Assembly (NCBI RefSeq): GCF_004000865.1
Contig: NZ_BIMB01000003.1
Coordinates: 186,001-250,000, forward strand
Length of the DNA stretch: 64,000 nucleotides
Direction: 5' to 3'
Source of the DNA: Paenibacillus elgii NBRC 100335
Lineage (GTDB): Bacteria; Bacillota; Bacilli; Paenibacillales; NBRC-103111
Shown: piece after piece, positions 9,801-18,500 of the stretch
Layout: the number at the start of each line of letters is the position of its first letter
How positions within the stretch are numbered: position 1 is the first letter of the stretch
Program-made: the position numbers and the translations under genes
The notes under the pieces: generated by a model
Told to the model about the DNA's origin: nothing
Seen by the model: the letters and a program-made list of their open reading frames with translations, nothing else
Database searches by the model: none

Positions 9801-12505
9801 AGGAACTCCAGCTCTCCTGACGGCAAGAACCTTGCTTCATCGCCGGTTTTGTAGAGAGTGGCGTCCGAGACGCCGGAGAACGGGTCCGGGACGAACCGCT
9901 CGGCCGTCAGCTCCGGACGATTCAGATACCCCCGCGAAACGCCGGCTCCTCCCACATACATCTCGCCGGCAATACCGATTGGTACCGGCTCGAGGTTGCG
10001 GTCCAGCAGGTACAGGCTCAGATCGGGGATGGGAATCCCGATAGGGCTGCTTCGCACTTCGAGATCGGTCAGGGTCAGCGGTCTGTAGGTAACATGCACC
10101 GTAGTTTCGGTAATGCCGTACATGTTGACCAGTTGGGGCCGGGCATCGCCATGCCGGTCAAACCAGCCTTTGAGCGTATGCATCTCCAACGCTTCCCCGC
10201 CGAATACAACATACCGAAGGGCTTCGAGCATTTTGGTCGGCTGCCTCTCCTCGTGCTGCGCCAGCTGGCGAAAAGCCGAAGGAGTCTGACAAAGGACGGT
10301 CACCCCTTCCGAATGCAGAAGCGCATGGAAGCTTTCCGGCGAACGGCTGACCAGGTAAGGAACGACGACAAGCTTGCCTCCATAGAATAAAGCGCCCCAT
10401 ATTTCCCACACCGAAAAATCAAAAGCGTGCGAGTGAAAAAGCGTCCATACGTCGCTCCGGTCAAACCCGAACCAGGCATGCGTCTCATCGAACAAGCGGA
10501 CGACGTTCCGGTGCTCCACAAGCACGCCTTTCGGCTGGCCGGTCGAACCGGAGGTGTAGATCACATAGGCCAATTGTGCGGGATCGGTCCCGAGCTCAAG
10601 CGGGGCCTGGCTCTCCGCATCCGCGTCGAAATCATCCACAGCAATGGTCGGCGCATCGAGATCGGGCAGCGTATCGAGAAGCGAAGCCTGCGTCAGCATC
10701 AAGGAAAGCCCGGCATCGCCGGCGATATAAGCGATCCGCTGCTTCGGATAGGCAGGATCGAGCGGTACGTAGGCGCCGCCCGCTTTGAGCACAGCGAGAA
10801 TCGCAACGACAAGCTCAAGCGAACGCTCCAGATAGATGCCGACCCGGACTTCCGCCTCGACACCCAGCCGTCTAAGCCGGCGTGCCAGAGCGTTGGCCCT
10901 TCCATCCAGCTCGGCGTAGGTCAGCGACCTGCCTTCGTACGTAACGGCAACAGCCTTGGGAGTCAGAGCGGCCGCCTGTTCGAAGCGTTCGTGAATGCAG
11001 CTTGTGACGGGCTGCGGCGATTTGGCCGCGGCTCCCCACGTCAGCACCCGCCGACGCTCCTCCTCCGGCAATAGGGCCAGACGCTTCACCGGCAACCGGG
11101 CATTGGAAAGAATGCTGTCCGTCAACACCTGAAAGTGCGATGTCATGCGGACGACGGTTTCTGCGTCAAACAGCTCTGTCGAGTACTCGAAGAACCCGAT
11201 CAGCTTGCCCTCGCTTTCCGTAAGCGAGAGCAGCAGGTCGAACGGCGCCATCCCGTTGTGTACGGTAATGGGGGCCAGCTCCAGTCCGTTCAGCTGCGTC
11301 TTCGGAAACGGCGTGTTCTGAAAGACGAAGCCCGTCTGAAAGAACGGCGACGAAACGCTCAGATCGCGGTCGGGTTGAAGAGCCTCCACCAAACGCTCAA
11401 ACGGCACATCCTGCCGATCGTACGCTTCCAGCGCCACACGCTTCACCTGGCGGAGAACCGCCGGAAAATCGTCGTCCTCGCCAAGCTGCGAGCGCATGAC
11501 AAGCGTATTGACGAAGAAGCCAATCAAGCCTTCAATCTGCGCCTGATTCCGATTGGCAATCGGACAGCCTACCGAAATGTCCGGCGATTGGCCGTACCGA
11601 TAAAGCAGCACCTTCAACACGGACAGCAGCGCCATATAGAGGGTAGCCCCTTCGTTCTGGGCAAGGTGGCGCAAGCCCTCCGTCTGCGCTTCGGACAATT
11701 CAAAGTAATGTCGTTCCCCCCGATAAGTCGGTACCGCCGAACGCGTTCGATCGTACGGCAGAGCCCCATCGGACCGCAGGCCGGCAAGCTGACGCCTCCA
11801 ATAAGCCAACTGTTCCTCGTATTCTCCCGCCTCCATTCGCTTCCGCTGCCACTCCGAGAAATCCCCGTACTGAATCGGCAGTTCCGGCAGTGGCGAAGGC
11901 TGACCCTGGGAATAAGCTTCATAGAGCAAAGCGAACTCCCGCTGGAAAACCCCCAGTGACCAGCCGTCGGAAATAATATGGTGCATGCAAATCACGAGAA
12001 GGTGATCGTTCTCCCACAAACGGATCAGCCGGGCGCGCAGAAGCCTCGAACAAGTCAAGTCGAATGGCGTCCTCGCCTCCTCCGAGAGCAGGCGGGCGGC
12101 TTCCGCCTCCCGCTCCGCTTCCGGAAGGCGGCTCAAATCCTCGACCGGCAGTTCGCAGGCTCCAAGCTCTTCGATTTCCTGGTAAGGGATGGCTTCCCGA
12201 ACCGTAAATCGGGTGCGAAACACCTCATGACGTCGAATGATCTCGCTGAGCGCCAGCTTGAGCGCGTCCGTGTTCAATTCGCCGCTTAAACGCACGGCTC
12301 CCGGAATGTTATAGACCGGCGTCCCCGGAACCAACTGCTCCAAAAACCATATTCGCCGCTGAGCAAACGACAGCGGAAGCGGCCCCCGCCGCTCGCGCGG
12401 GCCCATCTTCCCCGCCGTGGCGCTTCCCTTTTTCCACTTTTCGAGCAGGGCCCGTTTGGCATCGGATAAATTGCCGCCAGACGGCGACGCGCTTTCATTG
12501 GACAC
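6845..12505 (-). CDS. NRPS, terminal module: C-A-NMT-T-R (reductive release)
   Basis: The protein is about 1886 residues. Order: condensation (1-450; HHIISDGWS near 177), adenylation (470-1000; YTSGSTGQPKG near 652), a SAM methyltransferase set between A cores 8 and 9 (about 975-1270; LELGCGTG near 1031, NELTRFRYDV near its end), the A-domain tail (NGKIDR near 1381), carrier (FFELGGHSLLATQ near 1434), and a thioester reductase (1510-1886; LLTGATGFLG nucleotide loop near 1517, YTQSK catalytic Tyr/Lys pair). The hand-read A code is DFWCVGMVH, one change (N to C) from the threonine code DFWNIGMVH plus a conservative I to V. The methyltransferase is of the N-methylating NRPS type. The chain should leave as an aldehyde or alcohol; there is no thioesterase. 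It starts at a GTG behind AAAGGGTGA. Confidence 0.93.
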   Translation of the reverse strand: MSNESASPSGGNLSDAKRALLEKWKKGSATAGKMGPRERRGPLPLSFAQRRIWFLEQLVPGTPVYNIPGAVRLSGELNTDALKLALSEIIRRHEVFRTRFTVREAIPYQEIEELGACELPVEDLSRLPEAEREAEAARLLSEEARTPFDLTCSRLLRARLIRLWENDHLLVICMHHIISDGWSLGVFQREFALLYEAYSQGQPSPLPELPIQYGDFSEWQRKRMEAGEYEEQLAYWRRQLAGLRSDGALPYDRTRSAVPTYRGERHYFELSEAQTEGLRHLAQNEGATLYMALLSVLKVLLYRYGQSPDISVGCPIANRNQAQIEGLIGFFVNTLVMRSQLGEDDDFPAVLRQVKRVALEAYDRQDVPFERLVEALQPDRDLSVSSPFFQTGFVFQNTPFPKTQLNGLELAPITVHNGMAPFDLLLSLTESEGKLIGFFEYSTELFDAETVVRMTSHFQVLTDSILSNARLPVKRLALLPEEERRRVLTWGAAAKSPQPVTSCIHERFEQAAALTPKAVAVTYEGRSLTYAELDGRANALARRLRRLGVEAEVRVGIYLERSLELVVAILAVLKAGGAYVPLDPAYPKQRIAYIAGDAGLSLMLTQASLLDTLPDLDAPTIAVDDFDADAESQAPLELGTDPAQLAYVIYTSGSTGQPKGVLVEHRNVVRLFDETHAWFGFDRSDVWTLFHSHAFDFSVWEIWGALFYGGKLVVVPYLVSRSPESFHALLHSEGVTVLCQTPSAFRQLAQHEERQPTKMLEALRYVVFGGEALEMHTLKGWFDRHGDARPQLVNMYGITETTVHVTYRPLTLTDLEVRSSPIGIPIPDLSLYLLDRNLEPVPIGIAGEMYVGGAGVSRGYLNRPELTAERFVPDPFSGVSDATLYKTGDEARFLPSGELEFLGRNDHQVKIRGFRIELGEIEAALKQHAAVRDAVVAVKQDAMGHPQLVAYLIEKEADGHDVEITKQWEHVFDQTYENGADAEAADFNIAGWNSLYDGRPLPAEDMREWVGATVKHLLDAKPKRVLELGCGTGLLLFRVAPACEHYMGTDISLTAIRRLETLTEKLPQVSLRQQPAHHTEGIEPGSYDLVILNSVIQYFPSVEYFLEVLNAAVRAVRPGGTVFIGDVRSLPLQEAFYGSVEQFKARRALTPEERSSRVKERMEREHELLLDPQLFVKLAESKPQFAHAEIQWKRGSRCNELTRFRYDVLLRVSASEQRTVEPLLLPWTSVRDAESALQKLAGQDAEAVAIRGVPNARLRGFLEEVGEDAVDPMAFVELERSLPYDIAIHWAGPGREDRFDVICTRRDLSPDKRIVQTGSGKSKGSEEWGAYANRPVKLAAPGGLSPELRSLLKERLPDYFIPSACVTVRTFPLTSNGKIDRAALPAPGRERPELENPYVEPRTLLERRLAELWSSVLGIPQIGVLDSFFELGGHSLLATQLIFKLRDELSIEIPLRVLFETPTIEWMSAAVEAIQSGQGELVASRLDLWSESSLPFDIRDPGTAGQASRPVQNILLTGATGFLGAFLLRELLRSTAADIFCLVRGRNEEEAMRRLQPNLAKYGIRDEAVSERVRVIPGDLGQERLGLSEAAFERLAGQMDALYHNGSMVHFIAPYVEHKAANVLGTREMIRLANTGRFKTLHFVSTTHVFSGRDIKDGVLLEKDLPQHPEDLRLGYTQSKWVAERMVLEAACSGLPALIYRPGRIWGDSVTGRCQSSDFMWLIIKASLQLGLIPAMEAELEIVPADFAARAIVHLSGAEMPDGRAYHLVNPTRTTWSEVIESLADYGYALRTVPYGIWHERILQAAAESGDQAAKAVLPLLEGDWGDGMSEFQVVYDCTHLHQGLKGSGVTCPKLDRSLMSTYLTYFVQTGFLPQPSSGKTGHQGA

Positions 12506-12539
12506 CTTCTGTCACCCTTTCTCTTTCATGATCGGAGCC

Positions 12540-15500
12540 CTATAAAAGCTCGCTGACTTGTTCATCCGTCATCGATTCCAGTTTTTCGATCAACAGCGCT
12601 TCAATGGCCTCGGCAACCTCTGCGACCGTCGGATGCTCGAAAAAGAGCTTCAGCGGAAATTCGATCGGAAACCGGCTGTTCACCCACGAAATCACTTGCG
12701 TAGCCAGCAGAGAATGGCCGCCAAGATTGAAAAAGTCGTCATGAATGCCAATCGGTTCCATGCCGAGCAGCTCGGACCAAGCGTCCGCAAGCTGCTGCTC
12801 CATATCATGACGGGGGGCAACCAGTGGTACGGGCAGCGCCGGACGGGGACGGAGCGCCAGATTGCCCTTATCCGGGCCTGCCTGCTCTGCCTGCCGGCTG
12901 TGGCTCTGTAAAGCGTAGGCCCGCCGAGCGGCAAAGTCCGCCGTTGAAACAAGACAGTGTGAACTGTTTCCGCAGGCCATCAGCTTCGTCCATAACCGGA
13001 CTCCTTCCTCGGGACGAATGGCCAGTCTTGCCAGTTCGCTCACTCTTCCTTCCCGATCGGAGGAGACGGGTCCCGAGGTCCAGGCATCCCATTGAATGCA
13101 GCGCCAGCGGGAATCTGTCAGCTCATTGTGCCTGCGCACGAACGCCTCCGTATAAGCAGCCGCAGCGGCATGAAGCGATAAACCCAAGCCTCCGAGCTCG
13201 GAAGCAATGGAGGACTGGATGAAGCAAAATTCCGGCCGATACGGTGCCAAAGCCCGTTCCAGCTCGTCCAAGCCCTGTGCTGTCCGGTCAAGCTCGGCTT
13301 CGACGGCCTGCCCATCCAATTCGCTCGCGGCGGCAAAAGTCATTTCTTCCGAGGACCAATCCGCATAGAGGACGCCGGTAAGCTCCCCGAACAGAGCTGC
13401 CGCTTGGTCCACAGCCTCTGTCAGCGCTCTCTGCTTCGGGGAGGCAATGGGGATAAAATGAACCTCCGCCCCCAGCTCCTCCAGCCGCAGTGCATGAGCC
13501 GCAGCCTGCCGAGCCTTATCGCCGGCGGGTATTTCGCCGTTCGCAATCGCAGGCCAGACGGCTTTGTCCGGCATGACCGGCTGCTCGTTTATGATGACGA
13601 TCCGCTTTAGCCCCGGATCGGGCGACGGTTGAACCAGATATTGAGCGAAGGCTTGCATTTTTCGATCGAACGGGCCGATGAGAAGATAGGTACCGGCGGT
13701 ATGCGCAATTTCATTGTCCGCATCTTGCCGATTTGCATGTACAGGCTCGTATTCGCGCATCCACCGCTGATTTCCGCGATAAATGCGCGGACTTCCCGCC
13801 GGGGCGGACATAAAGTCCTCCAAAATGGCGTCTGCCATAGCTGCTGCCTGCGAACGACGGTTCGGCATGAGCGCATCCGCCAGATGAAACGCGGACAGCG
13901 CATGCTCCTGCATCCAGACTTGGCCAAGCCCGGCGACCATCATCCGTTCGGGCCGAACGTCCGTTTCGCCCGCAATATTGTAAAGCCCCTCCGTAACGAC
14001 ACACAAATGGGCTGAATTTCCAGCGGCACCGGCATGAGCCTGCAGCGCCCTGGACAGCTGCAAAAAGCTGGTCACGCCGCCAAAGGAGGAATCCTCTTGT
14101 GTCCACGAGCAGCATGAGCAGAGAACCCGCGTCGGCCCTTCACCCACAGCCAGAGCGTCGAAGAGCAGCGCGTACTGTTCGGGCCGAGCCGGGTTCAAGC
14201 CGTACAACCGCTCGCTCAGCCGTTCGAAGCCCGCAGCTTCCCGAATCCGAACGACAGGCTGGTTGGCATGCTCAAGCCGCTCCGCCAGTACATCCATCCA
14301 GCCTCCGCGCTCCTCCTCGAAGACAACCCACAACCCGCTGCGCTCCTTGGGATGCCACGTGGAGATAGACGTTGTCGGACGGAACATGGGCTCGTAGAGC
14401 CATTGCTCCGGCTCCAATCGTTCCAGCCCGCGGCCGCGAACTGCAGAAGCTGCCGCAGAGGTCAAGCGCGGCTCGATCCAGTACCGCTGACGTTCGAACG
14501 GATACGTCGGCAGCTCGACCCGATTGCGTACCCGGTTGCCGTGCAGCGCTTTCCAGGCGATGCTCTGCCCACCGCTCCACAGCTCCGCCACGCTTTCCAG
14601 CCACTGCCGCCGCTCTCCGGCTCCGGTTCTGCCCGGCGGCAGCGTACGCACGCCGCGGTGCTCCGCTCCCCAGCGGACCGATTGCCGCATCAAGCTCGTC
14701 AGCGTCTGGCCCGGGCCCACTTCAATCACCACCGCATTCGGGTACCGCTCCAGCACGCACTCCGCGTTTTCCGCAAACTTCACCGTATGCCGCGCGTGGG
14801 ACACCCAATACGCCGCGCTTCCTGCCTGCTCCGCCGTGATCCACTCCCCCGTCTCGTTAGACACGTAAGGAATTCGCGGCGCGCTCAGCTTCACCCGCTG
14901 TAACGCCGCTTCCAGCTCGCCCAGCGCCGGCTCCATCCGCGAGGAATGGAACGCCCCGCCTGTCCGCAGCCGCCGGCATTCGACGCCAGCGGATTGCAGA
15001 CGGGCCATCAGCTCTTCCACCTCTTCGGCTGCCCCCGTCACCACGCTCATCTTCGGGCCGTTGACCGCCGCAATTTCCAGCGTGCCCTTCAATTGCTCCG
15101 TCAGCTCCGCCGTATTCGCGCCGACCGCCGCCATCGCTCCCGCTTCGCACTGGTGCATCAGGCGGCCGCGGACGCTCACCAGCTCCAACCCTTCCTCCAG
15201 GCTAAATACCCCGGCCAAGCACGCCGCCGTATATTCTCCCAGACTGTGTCCGATCAGCGCTGCCGGCTTCACGCCTACGCTCATCCACAGCCGGGCGAGC
15301 GCGTATTCCGCCACGAACAGCGCCGGCTGCGTCAGCCACGTCTCCTCCAGCCGCTCCGCTTCGAAGCCTTCTCTTCCCAGCAGCGCATCCCGCACGTCCA
15401 TTCCGAGATGCGGCATGAGCAGTTCGGCGCAGCGGTCCACCGTTTCCCGGTACACCGGCTCCTGCTCGTACAATTCCGCGCCCATGCCGGCATATTGGCT

Positions 15501-18500
15501 CCCTTGTCCCGGAAAAGCGAAAACGACGGGACGCTCTCCCGCATCCGCCAAACCGGTGCGCACCGCTCTCGCGTCTTCTCCCCGCAGGGCGCTGAGCGCC
15601 TGCTCCGCGCTGCTGCACACGGCGCTCCAGCGGTGACCGAACGCCTTGCGGCCCTGCTGCAGCGTGAACGCTACGTCGGAGAGCTTCGCCGACGGGTCCG
15701 CCTCCAGATGCGCCGCCAGCCGCTCGCGCATCGCCTGCAGCGCCGATGGCGTCCGGGCCGACAGCACCAGCACTTCCTCGGCCGACGCAGCGTCGGAGGC
15801 CCGCTGTGCAGGAGCTTCTTCCACGATGACGTGCGCGTTCGTCCCTCCGATGCCGAAGGAACTCACCCCTGCCCGGCGAGGCTGTCCCGGACTGCCGCCG
15901 TTCCACGGCCGGGCCCGGTCTACGACGTAAAACGGGCTGTTTGCCCAATCGACCGCCGGATTGCCTTTCGTATAATACAGGCTTGCCGGGAGCAGGCCAC
16001 TGCGCATCGACAGCGCAACCTTGATCAGGCTCGCTATCCCAGCGGCCGCATCCAGATGCCCGACGTTCGTTTTAACCGAGCCGATCCCACACAGGGGGCC
16101 GTCTGCGAATGGGCCGAACACTTCGGTCAGCGCTGCCAGCTCGATCGGATCGCCCAGCGGCGTCCCTGTCCCGTGAGCCTCGACGTACGAGATGCTCTCC
16201 GCTCCGACGCCCGCGGCGTCCAGCGCCATCCGGATCACTTCCGCTTGTCCCCCGACGCTTGGGGCCGTATACCCGACCTTGCGCCCTCCGTCGTTGTTGA
16301 TCGCCGATCCTTTGATCACCGCATGAACCGTATCTCCGTCCCGCAGCGCTTCGTCCAGCCGTTTGAGCACGACGACGCCTGCACCGTTGGCAAAGACCGT
16401 GCCGTCCGCTTCCGCATCGAACGCTTTGCAAGAGCCGTCCGCCGAAACAATGGAGCCTTCCCGGTATACATATCCCGTTGTCTGCGGCACTTTTATCGTA
16501 ACGCCTCCCGCCAGCGCCATATCGCATTCGCCTGCAAGCAGCGCCTGCGCGGCGGTATGTACGGCGACCAGTGACGTCGAGCACGCCGTCTGCACAGTGA
16601 CCCCGGGGCCATGAAGATCCAGCTTGTAAGCCACCCGGGTCGCAAGGTAGCTCTCCTGGTTCGCCGTGCTCGCTGCAAACATGCCTGCCGGGTCCGCCGG
16701 GTCAAGACGCGGAAGAAGCGAACACAACAGATAGGTGCTCTGCGTCGTGCCCGCGTAGACGCCGACCGCTCCTTCGCTGCTGCCGGGAGCATACCCGGCC
16801 CGTTCCAGCGCTTCCCATGCGCACTCCAGAAACACCCGGTGCTGGGGATCGAGCATTTCCGCTTCGCCTGGTGTGTATCCGAAAAATGCGGCGTCAAACA
16901 ACTCGATCCCTTCCACCGTCCCGCCGCAGTTTACAAAATGCCGGTCCTCGCGCATCCGCGCGGGTACTCCCGCGTTCTCCAGCTCCTCTTTCGAGAAGCT
17001 GCGGATTCCGCACTCGCTTTGGAGCAGATTCGTCCAGAACGCCTCGATCCCGTCTGCGCCGGGAAATCGGCCGGACATGCCGATAATCGCGATATCCGCC
17101 GCATCGTTCGGCGGGCCTGAATACTCCGCCGAGGCCGAGCTCCGCTTGCGTGCGCGGCGGGAGCTGCTACCGGCGCTTTGACCCGCCAAGTGGCTCGCAA
17201 GCTCGGCCACCGTCGGGTATTGGAACAGCTCGACGACGCTTAACTCGCGGGACAGCTCCAAGCTAAGCCGATCCCGCACCTCGATCAGGAGCAGCGAATG
17301 GCCGCCTAGATCAAAGAAATTATCGTGAAGGCCCACGCGATCCGTCTGAAGCGCCTGCCGCCAGACCGACGAGATGCGCCGCTCCATGTCCGTGGCCGGA
17401 GGAACGAATCCGGGAGAAGCAGAGGCCGAAGCTTCCGTCCAAGCCGGTAGCGCCCGGCGGTCGATCTTGCCTGTAGCCGTAAGCGGCAAAGCCTCCAGCG
17501 GAACGAATAGCGCAGGAACCATATGCTCGGGCAGATGCTCGCGCAAATATCCGCGCAGCCCGGCCGGGTCCCACGGCTCGTCCTCCTGCACCACATAGGC
17601 GACCAAGCGCTCGGCTTTGCCGTTCTTCTCTGCCGCGGCAACCACGGCGTTACGCACGGCCGGGTGGCGGATCAGCACCGACTCGATCTCACTCAACTCG
17701 ACGCGCATGCCGCGAATTTTAATTTGCTGATCCCGTCTGCCTTCGAAAAGGAGCGTACCGTCCGGAAGCCTCCTGCCGATATCCCCGGTCCGATACAGGC
17801 GTTCACCCGGACCCGCACTGAACGGATCGTCAATAAACCGCTCTGCTGTCCAATCCGGACGATGGAGGTACCCTCGCGCCAAGCCGGCGCCGCCGACGCA
17901 AATTTCGCCGGCCACTCCGGGCGGCACGAGCTGAAGCCGCTCATCCACCAGACATACCCGCATATTGCGCAAGGGCCGTCCGATCGGCACGCCTGCGCCT
18001 TGGGGCGATGATGTCATCGCGTGATAGGTCGCGTCCGCCGCCACTTCCGAGGAGCCGTAAATGTTGATAAGCGTTCGTCCCGGCAGCAGCTCGAAGAATC
18101 GCTCGCACAAGGCTTGTGGTAGCGCTTCTCCGCTGACGGACCAATAGCGCAGACGCTCCAGGAACTCTTTTCGACGGGCGCAAGCTTCGAGCACAACCCT
18201 CAGCAGCGAGGGAACCATGACGATGCGCGAGATGCGGTGCTTGGCCAAAGCATCCACCAGCACCTCCGGGTCCTGAAGCGCCATCTGCGGCAAAATAACG
18301 GCCGGCACTCCGCGCAGGAGCGGACCGAACGTCTCAGCCACCGCATCCACAAACGTAAGCGCCGCCTGGTGACAGCAAACCTCGTCTTCGGCATACGGGT
18401 ACGTTTCCCAGCCCCAGCGAAGACGGTTCAGGATTCCCCGGTGCAGACCGACGACTCCTTTGGGGGCTCCCGTAGACCCCGAGGTAAAAATGACGTAGGC

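Noticed and set aside
12508-12530. Tiny frame MKEKG between two synthase genes
   Set aside because: It is five codons long, and its bases also form the ribosome site of the next gene; no reason to call it a leader peptide.
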